Assembly: GCA_963169225.1 (NCBI GenBank) | Contig: CAUJDH010000094.1 | Location: forward strand, 1-32,874 | Origin: Actinomycetota bacterium | Lineage (GTDB): Bacteria; Actinomycetota; Actinomycetes; S36-B12; UBA10799 | DNA length: 32,874 bases | Direction: 5' to 3' | Shown: piece by piece, positions 5,936 through 11,587 of the stretch | Position numbering within the stretch: position 1 is the first letter of the stretch | How the letters are laid out: every line of letters starts with the position of its first letter | Position numbers and translations under genes: made by a program | The notes under the pieces: model-generated | What the model saw: only the letters and a program-made list of their open reading frames with translations | What the model was told of the DNA's origin: nothing | The model's database searches: none

Positions 5936-6316
5936 TTAGTTGGTGAGTGATCGTAGGAGTTCAGCTTCGGTGCCACCTGCGAGTGAGGCTTGTTGGGCGA
6001 TGAGCGCATCCACGGCGACCCGAATGAGGGTGTTGCCGGTAATTCGCGCCGGCAGGTCCCTACCTGCGCGCCTTTCTTGATCTGAGATCTTCTTAGCTAG
6101 TCGATCGAGCTCTTCCATTTGACCTGGATGAAGCCGCGCTGTTTTGGCCTCGAGGTCCTGGTAGCGCGGGTTCGGTCGCCTGCCCGCAGCCTGGGCGCGG
6201 TCATTGGCGTTTCGTACGGTGGCTGTGGGAGTAGTTGGTGGCACGTTCTGCGCAGGTGTCTCATTGAGTGATGAGAGTGCATTTCCTATGCGGCGGTTTG
6301 ATTTGGTGGTGGCCAT
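5936..6316 (-). CDS. Small ParA-partner protein (ParB-like candidate)
   Basis: A 126-residue basic protein starting MATTKSNRRIGNALSSL. The first 50 residues are disordered, rich in Pro, Thr, Asn and Arg. The rest is helical: KTARLHPGQMEELDRLAKKI, then ITGNTLIRVAVDALIAQQ, which resembles a helix pair of a small ribbon-helix-helix-type centromere-binding protein. It starts 13 nt after the parA stop with AAAGGA upstream, the usual parA-parB order. It is not a classical HTH ParB with a CTP-binding domain. It would bind a plasmid centromere, and the TATGAASTTCATA palindromes around it are natural candidates. Operon position is strong evidence; the fold is inference. Confidence 0.65.
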   Translation of the reverse strand: MATTKSNRRIGNALSSLNETPAQNVPPTTPTATVRNANDRAQAAGRRPNPRYQDLEAKTARLHPGQMEELDRLAKKISDQERRAGRDLPARITGNTLIRVAVDALIAQQASLAGGTEAELLRSLTN

Positions 6317-6329
6317 GATGGGGTCCTTT

Positions 6330-7022
6330 CTATTGGTTGATAGAAGCGTGTTCGTCAGTGAGGTCCACTACCCGGTCGTTTGTTGCTGCCCCGGCGAGTA
6401 GTTCGGTGGTGAACCGGCGCATGTCGGTGACCGCGGCATTTGATGATTTGCCAGGCCCGTAGGTAGGGGCTGTGAGTCCGAACTCGGGAGCGGTTTCATG
6501 CACCTTGTATGCGCGGATCGCGGTTTTGAAGGTGGGAAGATTCGCTTCGTCGAGCGCTGCCCTTGTGGCTTCAAGGTCTGTTTTTCCACCTCGAGCCATG
6601 TCTACGTTGTTGATGACCACTTTGTGGTCAACACCGGCCGGCCGAACGACCTCTGTGATGGAGCGGGCTAACGGACGGAAGCTTAGATACTTGGCATCGG
6701 TGACGAGGACAGCGAGATCCGCGACTTCCAACACTGCCGGCATGATGCCTTCAGCGTGCAGCCGGCCAGGGCAGTCGACGATGACAAGGTCGTAATCGAG
6801 CGACTTCAGTTTGCGTAACTGTTGGGGATCGATGGAAGCATCCACATCGAAGGTAAGACTGTCATCGTCGATGTTGGTGGACCAGTCGTAGCTGGACTGT
6901 TGCTCGTCGACGTCGACGAGCAACACCGAAGAAAACTCGGCTGCGATAGCAGCTGTGTTCATAGCGAGAGTGGTTTTACCTACCCCACCTTTTTGTGAGC
7001 AGATGGCAATGATGCGCGGCAT
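6330..7022 (-). CDS. parA: ParA-family plasmid partition ATPase
   Basis: A 230-residue protein starting MPRIIAICSQKGGVGKTT. The deviant Walker A motif KGGVGKTT with signature lysine is at residues 11-18. SVLLVDVDEQQSSYDW (Walker A' region) and YDLVIVDCPGRLHAEG (Walker B) follow. The short form without an N-terminal HTH is type Ib-like ParA. It binds DNA non-specifically in the ATP form and moves plasmids with its partner. The start at 7022 has GAAAGGA 9 nt upstream. An upstream in-frame start at 7058 would place coding sequence through the repeats, so it was rejected. Two tandem palindromes at 7047-7077 lie just upstream and could be operator and centromere. Confidence 0.93.
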   Translation of the reverse strand: MPRIIAICSQKGGVGKTTLAMNTAAIAAEFSSVLLVDVDEQQSSYDWSTNIDDDSLTFDVDASIDPQQLRKLKSLDYDLVIVDCPGRLHAEGIMPAVLEVADLAVLVTDAKYLSFRPLARSITEVVRPAGVDHKVVINNVDMARGGKTDLEATRAALDEANLPTFKTAIRAYKVHETAPEFGLTAPTYGPGKSSNAAVTDMRRFTTELLAGAATNDRVVDLTDEHASINQ

Positions 7023-7046
7023 AGACGAGATCCTTTCAAGTGGACG

Positions 7047-7077
7047 TATGAACTTCATAAGATATGAACTTCATAAG
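7047..7077. repeat. Two tandem TATGAACTTCATAAG repeats upstream of parA
   Basis: Two identical 15-bp copies of TATGAACTTCATAAG (7047-7061, 7063-7077) with 16-bp spacing. Each contains the 13-bp palindrome TATGAACTTCATA. The first copy starts 25 bp upstream of the parA start codon. Confidence 0.85.
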
Positions 7078-7311
7078 TTGAGACTACTCGCTGGTGGGGG
7101 TTGAGAGTGTCTTATGCGCGCATCTTTGACGACTTTTTTCACCGGTCCCCTATCCCAAAAGCCTTTAGGTGTGCTTAGCGTCGCGAGAAGCGGCCTGTGA
7201 GCGAGTTTTGACTTGTCAATGCGGATATTTATGTGTCGCTACATTTGACAGCTCTACGGCCCTGATAGCGGTTTCGATTTGTTGGGGCATATTTACTCCC
7301 CTAGCGCGTCT
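7078..7311. other. Intergenic region upstream of parA
   Basis: About 230 nt between the tandem repeats and the palindrome after fic. It presumably holds the parA promoter on the minus strand; a TTGACA is present (7219-7214) but no good -10 lies at the right distance. It also contains a possible 24-codon reading frame, listed separately. Confidence 0.4.
7216..7290 (-). CDS. Possible 24-aa peptide upstream of parA
   Basis: The frame runs from ATG at 7290 to TGA at 7216 and encodes MPQQIETAIRAVELSNVATH plus four residues. AGGGGAG lies 5 nt upstream of the ATG, a strong ribosome binding site. The peptide is soluble and matches nothing I know. It could be a small protein or a translated leader. 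Confidence 0.3.
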   Translation of the reverse strand: MPQQIETAIRAVELSNVATHKYPH

Positions 7312-7350
7312 AACTTCATAAGTTATGAAGTTCATATCTTCATAACTTAT
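7312..7350. repeat. TATGAASTTCATA palindrome cluster after fic
   Basis: Arms AACTTCATAA and TTATGAAGTT (7312-7321, 7323-7332) form a perfect inverted repeat around one base. They overlap the 13-bp palindrome TATGAAGTTCATA (7324-7336). A further CTTCATAACTTAT follows. The cluster ends a few bases past the fic stop. Confidence 0.8.
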
Positions 7351-7353
7351 GTG

Positions 7354-8100
7354 CTAATCGTCGATTCCCCGACCGGCCTCGAGGCTTTGGTCGTTAGTGG
7401 GGCCTGGTTCTGCCCATCCGAAACTGCGTATCGGCAACAGCTTGTCGCCGATTGTCGGGTGCTGAGCTGCTAGAGCTTTCGCCGACACTGCTTGCTTGGA
7501 TCGGGGCGGTAGGTCGATGACGACGTCGTCGAGCAGCGTGATGAGGTGATCGGCTTTACCGGTTTGCCGGTCGTGGTGGCACGCTGCGATGTTGTCGGCT
7601 TCAGTGACGCGGTTCCAGTCGAGATCCCATCCCGCATCGTTGGTAAGCCTGGCCAGGAAGATGCGTTGAGTGCGGCCGTTACCCTCGCGAAATGGGTGAA
7701 TGTAGTTGAAGTCGTTGTAATAGGAGGCGATTCTTTCGACGAATTCGCTTCGAGGGAGTTTTGCCAGCTCAGCTGGTGTGGCAACTGTGGCGGCCGTGTT
7801 GTGTGCCATGGTGCGGATCATTGAGACTGGCCCGAAGGGTTCGCCACCTTTCCAAATATCCAGGGTACGGATCTCCCCCGCCCAGGGGTAAATGTCTTGG
7901 AAAAGGTGGCGATGAATAGCCTCAAGCTCAACAAGGTCCCGAGTTGGTTTAATCGTAATCTCGTCGAGCCCGTAAGAGCGAATGGTGGCAAAGCGGCGCT
8001 CTCTATCGTCAAGTTCCGACTGAGTGGTGGCACCGGTGAGGTTGCGCAGAATCCCGGTATTGGGATCGATATAAGGATCTTCGGAATTAGATGAGGCCAT
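7354..8100 (-). CDS. fic: Fic-domain toxin (adenylyltransferase family)
   Basis: A 248-residue protein with the canonical Fic motif HPFREGNGRTQR beginning at His135. The preceding helices LVELEAIHRHLFQDIYPWAGEIR and the flap region (DIWKGG, then FGPVSMI) are typical. Fic enzymes transfer AMP from ATP to hydroxyl groups of target proteins; VbhT-type relatives target gyrase and topoisomerase IV. All active-site residues of the motif are present, so it should be active when not inhibited. The start overlaps the VbhA-like antitoxin gene by 14 nt. A tail of about 60 residues after the core, ending SLEAGRGIDD, is of unknown function. It is probably an addiction module of the element. Confidence 0.93.
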   Translation of the reverse strand: MASSNSEDPYIDPNTGILRNLTGATTQSELDDRERRFATIRSYGLDEITIKPTRDLVELEAIHRHLFQDIYPWAGEIRTLDIWKGGEPFGPVSMIRTMAHNTAATVATPAELAKLPRSEFVERIASYYNDFNYIHPFREGNGRTQRIFLARLTNDAGWDLDWNRVTEADNIAACHHDRQTGKADHLITLLDDVVIDLPPRSKQAVSAKALAAQHPTIGDKLLPIRSFGWAEPGPTNDQSLEAGRGIDD

Positions 8101-8302
8101 AGTCTTGCTTGGCCCTGGCGATCGCTTGATCGACAGTAATCTCGCCGCGAATCAGAGCATTCGCTTCAGGAACGGTATCTGCGTTTACTTCGATACCTTC
8201 GAGAGCGAAATTGTCAGCGACCCGCTGCATACGCACCAGACGTACTGCTTCGGCCTGAGTGCGAGCGGAAACGAATGCGGCCTTTGCGGTGGTGTGAGTC
8301 AT
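8087..8302 (-). CDS. VbhA-like antitoxin of the Fic toxin
   Basis: A 71-residue protein. The stretch RVADNFALEGIEVNADTVPEA, then LIRGEITVDQAIARA, lines up with the VbhA antitoxin, whose inhibitory helix carries [S/T]xxxE[G/N]. Here the segment is NFALEG, so the glutamate that blocks the ATP site is kept, but the usual Ser/Thr is Asn. The ATG at 8302 has GAAGGG upstream; the frame upstream of it, through the palindromes, does not look coding. The gene precedes and overlaps fic, the standard order for class I Fic modules. Confidence 0.82.
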   Translation of the reverse strand: MTHTTAKAAFVSARTQAEAVRLVRMQRVADNFALEGIEVNADTVPEANALIRGEITVDQAIARAKQDYGLI

Positions 8303-8376
8303 GGAATGCCCTTCCGTCGTTCTTGGGTCGTGGTTATATTCTACCGCGCCATAGGCAGAATAGTCAGATAAACACT

Positions 8377-8409
8377 TATGAAGTTCATAACTTCTTAAGT
8401 TCATAACTT
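8377..8409. repeat. TATGAAGTTCATA palindrome and phased half-site upstream of the fic module
   Basis: The 13-bp palindrome TATGAAGTTCATA is at 8377-8389. AAGTTCATAACTT occurs twice (8381-8393, 8397-8409), again with 16-bp spacing. The cluster lies between whiB and the antitoxin gene, about 75 bp upstream of the latter. Confidence 0.8.
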
Positions 8410-8421
8410 GGCTGGTATTAG

Positions 8422-8709
8422 TCATCGGGTCACCCGACCTGCTGGTTGGAGCATGGTGGCCACGAGCTGCGTCCAGCTGGTGGAGTGTTGGTTGTCGCGG
8501 ATGAGCTTGCGGCGTTCGCGTTCAGTCAAGCCACCCCAGATGCCGTATTCGTGCTCGCCTTCGAGCGCTTCGGTTAGGCATTCGGCACGCACGGGGCACT
8601 GTGCGCAGACTTTCTTGTTCGTGCGCTGCGCTTTGCCAGGCTCGAACATGGTGTCAATTCCGACGCTTCGGCAGACGGCTTGGTGTTCCCAACCGATTCG
8701 AGTGGTCAT
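8422..8709 (-). CDS. WhiB-family iron-sulphur regulator 1
   Basis: A 95-residue protein with the four cluster cysteines of the WhiB family: Cys13, then CAQC and the cysteine five residues later (AQCPVRAEC). The G[I/V]WGG turn is present as YGIWGGL, followed by the basic TERERRKLIR segment that contacts DNA. WhiB-like proteins carry a 4Fe-4S cluster, bind the primary sigma factor and regulate transcription. They are confined to Actinobacteria and their phages and plasmids. ATG at 8709 has AAGGAG 7 nt upstream. The gene has a long leader with two copies of the hairpin repeat. A second WhiB lies in the transfer operon (27530). Confidence 0.95.
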   Translation of the reverse strand: MTTRIGWEHQAVCRSVGIDTMFEPGKAQRTNKKVCAQCPVRAECLTEALEGEHEYGIWGGLTERERRKLIRDNQHSTSWTQLVATMLQPAGRVTR

Positions 8710-8830
8710 GGCAATCTCCTTACGCTGGCGATAGGTAGTTAGTGGTTGATAGTTGGTGTGCTTGAAAGCGTCACCGTGACCAATCGCGCCTAAAGCCCAG
8801 GGCTGGTCAAGGGCAGGCGAGTAGGGGAGT

Positions 8831-8867
8831 CAAGACTGTTTTAGACCGCAGGGCTAAAAGATCTTTG
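8831..8867. repeat. Hairpin repeat element, copy 4
   Basis: The copy reads CAAGACTGTTTTAG, then ACCGCAGGG, then CTAAAAGATCTTTG. The loop region ACCGCAGG is shared with copy 2. Confidence 0.7.
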
Positions 8868-8895
8868 CCTTCCACGAAGTCGACGCAAAGAGGGT

Positions 8896-8925
8896 CAAGA
8901 CTGTTTTACGAAGTAAAAGATCTGT
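8896..8925. repeat. Hairpin repeat element, copy 5
   Basis: The shortest copy: CAAGACTG, a TTTTAC/GTAAAA stem with a GAA triloop, then GATCTGTG. The stem sequence changes on both sides relative to copies 2-4, which keeps pairing while the flanks stay constant. Confidence 0.7.
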
Positions 8926-9073
8926 GACGATCGAGCGGCCGAAGCTACCGAAGGTAGCTGATGTGCCCTTGACCTGGCGGGGCTGCGCGATAGCGTGTGC
9001 GCAGTTGAGAGCCAACAACTAGGTCAGTCAACCACTTCTCTCGCTAGCAGATTGCCCGCACGACTTATGAAGG

Positions 9074-9086
9074 TATGAACTTCATA
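9074..9086. repeat. TATGAACTTCATA palindrome after rep
   Basis: A single perfect 13-bp copy, preceded by a half-site ACTTATGAA at 9063. It lies about 20 bp past the rep stop. Confidence 0.75.
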
Positions 9087-9105
9087 ACCAGGTGCCGGCC
9101 GTGGC

Positions 9106-10893
9106 TTAGCTTGTGTTCGATAGACGGCTCATTGTTCCTGGTGCGCGAGCTCGTGTGAGTGCTTCGAGTTCGTCTTCCACGAGGATCCCGACATCGAGTG
9201 CGTCGGATAGCTCTCGTTCTCGATGCGCCAGCAGTGCCGCTTCAGTGGCCCGAACACTCGGTAGCGTGCTCAGGTATTCGCGCCATTTGGCTCGTTGGGT
9301 CGCGTAGGAGCGGCGTTGGATGATTTCTAGCTCATCAGCACCCAATTGGGTAGCGACTACTGCAGGGTCCGCTGTTCCTTGGGTCCAGCCGGTAGGGGAG
9401 CGCCGAGCGAGCTGGTGGCCTTCTAGTGCTGCGAGTGCTTTAGTGACAGTGGTTCTCGACCGTTTGAGAGTGTTCGCTAGTGCTGTCACAGTGACTTCGT
9501 GTTCACGCAAGCGGATGAGCTCTTCATATACTTCGGCAACCTGGTGGCCACCCAAGATCCGGAACACCGCAAGGCTTCCATGAACTTTGCCCCGCCACGG
9601 CTCAACGTGGCGGGTATGTTCAAGGTTCAAAGCCCACCGGTCGGCTTCGATACCTTGAGCTCGCCGGGTTCTCCAAATCAGCTGGTCGTCCTCGAGCTGG
9701 TGCAGGATCTGGGCAACTCCGGAGTGAGAAAGCCCAGTAGCCAACGCCAGAGATCGCACACCGACGTTAATCCAGGTAGTGTTCAAAGTCAGAGCCATAG
9801 CCCCAACAGCACGCACTACAGCTTGTTGAGCGGGCGTATAGACACCACCGGTAGCTCTCCTGCCTTCCGCTGTTGCCCACGTGAGCCAGCGTCGAATCTG
9901 AGTATTAACCGATGAATCTAAATCAGTGTCCCTAGCTGCCCCCCGTGTAGTCACATGGCTTGTGTCCATTTGGTGAACAGTCTTCCAAGACTCCGCATTT
10001 CCCTGCGCTTTTTTGAACTCGTACACCGCCCAACGGCCAACTTGTTCGGCCGAGTGCTTCTTCTCGAAGGCCAGGCGAAGCCAGGACCAACGGGTGTTCA
10101 CTGCCCGTAGATAGTCCTGGTGTGACCAGCCAGCCCTCGCGGCCGCACCTGCGATCGCGATACGAGCTTCGGAGTCGGAATCGTAATCGTGGCCACCATT
10201 GGTCGCGATCTGCTCCCAGCGAGGCGGTAGCGAGCGTCCACGCAGGTCAATGACCGTGGCATCGGTGAGCTCGATCGTGGGGTCTTCCGCGGCAGGGGCA
10301 GGGAATAGCTCGAGCAGTGTCGCCCACGCGCCGGCATGAGTGCCGCGCTCAAGGAGCTGCGCAAAGGAATCCTTATCGTGCTCGTACATGCTCTGATAGC
10401 CACCAGAAGCATGACGGGATCCGGTCGGCCGGATACAGCCCGATGAACGGTTAACCAGCGGGCTAATGTCCAGACTTGCCCAGCGACGTCTTAAAGCCTT
10501 CGCTAGCGGAACAATGGAGGCATGGGGAATAGGGGAGTGTAGGCGGGCGTAAACGTGCCAACCGCCAGTTGGTGCATAGTCGGCCCACGCCGCAAATCCG
10601 CAGCCTTGGAGGACCTGTAGCGCATCGAGGGCTTCTTCAGCTACCAGCTGACGGCCGTAACCCTTTTTGGCGTCGAAGTCTAAAACGAGGGTGTGCAGCT
10701 GAACAGTTTCGTCGTAGAGCATGACGGCAGCTGGCCTCGAGGGAAGCTCACTGGTGAGAGGTCCTTGGGATCCTGCTGGGTATGCGACGCCGGTTCCTCG
10801 AGGCTGCGCCAGGCGCATCGCGGGTTTACCGGCAATAACAGCTGCAGTGTGGCTCCACCAATAGCCAGCTGGGATGCGATTTCGATTAGTCAT
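9106..10893 (-). CDS. Replication protein with AEP primase-polymerase-like domain
   Basis: A 595-residue protein. The N-terminal 200 residues look like an archaeo-eukaryotic primase (prim-pol) domain as found in actinobacterial plasmid Rep proteins: LVLDFDAK with the metal-binding DFD at 72-74 (motif I), GGWHVYARL with His113 (motif II), then LDISPLV and SGCIRPTGSRH. Residues about 200-290 resemble a PriCT-like linker (ARAGWSHQDYLRAVNTRWSW). The C-terminal half contains at least two winged-helix units, including VRSLALATGLSHSGVAQILHQLEDDQLI and VTALANTLKRSRTTVTKALAAL. It would recognise the origin and prime replication. No ribosome binding site is obvious before the ATG at 10893. A candidate small RNA and its promoter lie just upstream, divergent. 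Confidence 0.78.
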   Translation of the reverse strand: MTNRNRIPAGYWWSHTAAVIAGKPAMRLAQPRGTGVAYPAGSQGPLTSELPSRPAAVMLYDETVQLHTLVLDFDAKKGYGRQLVAEEALDALQVLQGCGFAAWADYAPTGGWHVYARLHSPIPHASIVPLAKALRRRWASLDISPLVNRSSGCIRPTGSRHASGGYQSMYEHDKDSFAQLLERGTHAGAWATLLELFPAPAAEDPTIELTDATVIDLRGRSLPPRWEQIATNGGHDYDSDSEARIAIAGAAARAGWSHQDYLRAVNTRWSWLRLAFEKKHSAEQVGRWAVYEFKKAQGNAESWKTVHQMDTSHVTTRGAARDTDLDSSVNTQIRRWLTWATAEGRRATGGVYTPAQQAVVRAVGAMALTLNTTWINVGVRSLALATGLSHSGVAQILHQLEDDQLIWRTRRAQGIEADRWALNLEHTRHVEPWRGKVHGSLAVFRILGGHQVAEVYEELIRLREHEVTVTALANTLKRSRTTVTKALAALEGHQLARRSPTGWTQGTADPAVVATQLGADELEIIQRRSYATQRAKWREYLSTLPSVRATEAALLAHRERELSDALDVGILVEDELEALTRARAPGTMSRLSNTS

Positions 10894-10959
10894 GGCTCAC
10901 CTGCTGGCAGGTTGAGGCATACCGAAAACACGCAGGCCCACAGAAGTGCCCGGTTCGGC

Positions 10960-10987
10960 TTGCAAAGACTAATCGCGTGTGTAAGAT
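10960..10987 (+). promoter_or_regulatory. Candidate promoter divergent from rep
   Basis: TTGCAA (10960-10965) and TAAGAT (10982-10987) are separated by 16 bp. It points away from rep into a short region that ends in a rho-independent terminator, with no gene between except a 17-codon frame. Confidence 0.5.
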
Positions 10988-10993
10988 AAGCAA

Positions 10994-11128
10994 TATCTCC
11001 TGAATCTTTGATTGAGGGCATGAAAAAGCTCCGTGTGTGGAAATGCTTTTCATTACCGGCGGATCTGCGCTAACAGATCACCGGTCACAACTTTAGAAAA
11101 TCGCCGTCCTTGCAGGGGCGGCTTTTTT
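10994..11128 (+). ncRNA. Candidate small RNA upstream of rep
   Basis: About 135 nt between the promoter at 10960-10987 and the terminator at 11103-11128. It contains a long hairpin (11055-11085): ACCGG and GATCTG pair with CAGATC and CCGGT around a six-base loop, with a small internal loop. The only reading frame starts MKKLRVWKCF and has 17 codons. It is on the opposite strand to, and just upstream of, the Rep gene, so a role in replication control is possible. The exact start is estimated from the promoter. Confidence 0.45.
11103..11128 (+). terminator. Rho-independent terminator
   Basis: GCCGTCC pairs with GGGCGGC (one G-U) around a 6-nt loop and is followed by six T on the plus strand. 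On the minus strand the stem is followed by GATTTT, so it may also end the gene at 11145. Confidence 0.8.
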
Positions 11129-11144
11129 CATGTCTGAATATCAG

Positions 11145-11408
11145 CTATGCGGCCTCCGATGTGAATAGGTCGGGTTCAGCTTGCTCGAGAAACTTTGGTA
11201 GCCCGGTTTCGGGGTTCAATTCGACATGGGCGATGAGCGCATTGATGACTCCGGAAATTGACAGGTTGGTGCGGTCTGTCATGGCTATTAGTTTGTCGGC
11301 ATTCTCAGGTGGAAGGGTTGCTCCTACGCGCCAGCGTTGGCCACAGCCCACCTGGTAGCTGGTGGTGTTAAACGGTTGCTTGGACCCTAGGGGTCTTCCT
11401 CCTGACAT
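11145..11408 (-). CDS. Small DNA-binding protein, ribbon-helix-helix-like
   Basis: An 87-residue protein starting MSGGRPLGSKQPFNTTSY. The core WRVGATLPPENADKLIAMTDRTNLSISGVINALIAHV has the strand-helix-turn-helix pattern of ribbon-helix-helix proteins. The start at 11408 is preferred because it lies five bases after the stop of a 22-codon frame that has a good ribosome binding site, which suggests translational coupling. An in-frame ATG at 11513 is possible but has no ribosome binding site. Small RHH proteins next to rep genes often regulate copy number, as CopG does; this is inference from position. Confidence 0.6.
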   Translation of the reverse strand: MSGGRPLGSKQPFNTTSYQVGCGQRWRVGATLPPENADKLIAMTDRTNLSISGVINALIAHVELNPETGLPKFLEQAEPDLFTSEAA

Positions 11409-11413
11409 GCGAA

Positions 11414-11482
11414 TCAGTTTAGGGCTAGTTCGGGTTGTGTAACGCCTCGAAAACGGCGTTTTGCTAAGAAGTTCAGTTCCAT
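11414..11482 (-). CDS. Possible 22-aa leader peptide coupled to the RHH-like gene
   Basis: The frame starts with ATG at 11482, with GCAGGAG 5 nt upstream, and encodes MELNFLAKRRFRGVTQPELA plus two residues. It stops at 11414, five bases before the next start. Its middle contains the hairpin AACGCC/GGCGTT. The strong ribosome binding site sits here and not before the RHH-like gene, which is why I consider it translated. Confidence 0.4.
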   Translation of the reverse strand: MELNFLAKRRFRGVTQPELALN

Positions 11483-11515
11483 GTGAGTCTCCTGCATTTT
11501 TGAGTTCAACCATTG

Positions 11516-11530
11516 GGCGGCTTAGCCGCC
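11516..11530 (-). terminator. Short GC hairpin after the metalloprotease gene
   Basis: GGCGGC and GCCGCC pair around TTA. It is located about 60 nt past the protease stop on the minus strand. No T-tract follows, so termination may be partial. Confidence 0.4.
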
Positions 11531-11587
11531 TATTGGGAGTTTATGCAGAGATCTCGGCGTTTTGCATCTTGGGAAGTAGGCAAAAAA

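Larger units (their letters stand above)
8750..9073 (-). promoter_or_regulatory. Long leader upstream of whiB 1, after rep
   Basis: About 320 nt with no credible gene between rep and whiB. It holds two copies of the hairpin repeat (8831-8867, 8896-8925), the hairpin AGCTACC-GAA-GGTAGCT (8943-8959) and GC-rich repeats of the GCGCGATAGCG kind. The arrangement of two repeat elements next to a hairpin matches the leader at 5268-5610, but the end sequences shared by the other two leaders are not seen here. Part of the region could also serve the replication origin; no iteron array was recognised. Confidence 0.45.

Noticed and set aside
6330-7058. ParA start at 7058
   Set aside because: It would make the TATGAACTTCATAAG repeat partly coding and adds residues before the usual short N-terminus. 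The ATG at 7022 has a good ribosome binding site.
8303-8425. Antitoxin start at 8425
   Set aside because: The extra 41 residues run through the palindromes and do not look like protein. The internal ATG at 8302 has a ribosome binding site and matches VbhA length.
4437-8925. CRISPR or tracrRNA reading of the GTTTTAG/CTAAAA elements
   Set aside because: The stem recalls type II repeats, but copies occur singly or in pairs without uniform spacers, and no cas gene is present.
8926-9105. Iteron-type replication origin next to rep
   Set aside because: Only one palindrome copy and scattered GC repeats are present. No regular array or AT-rich unwinding region was seen, so an origin call is not supported.
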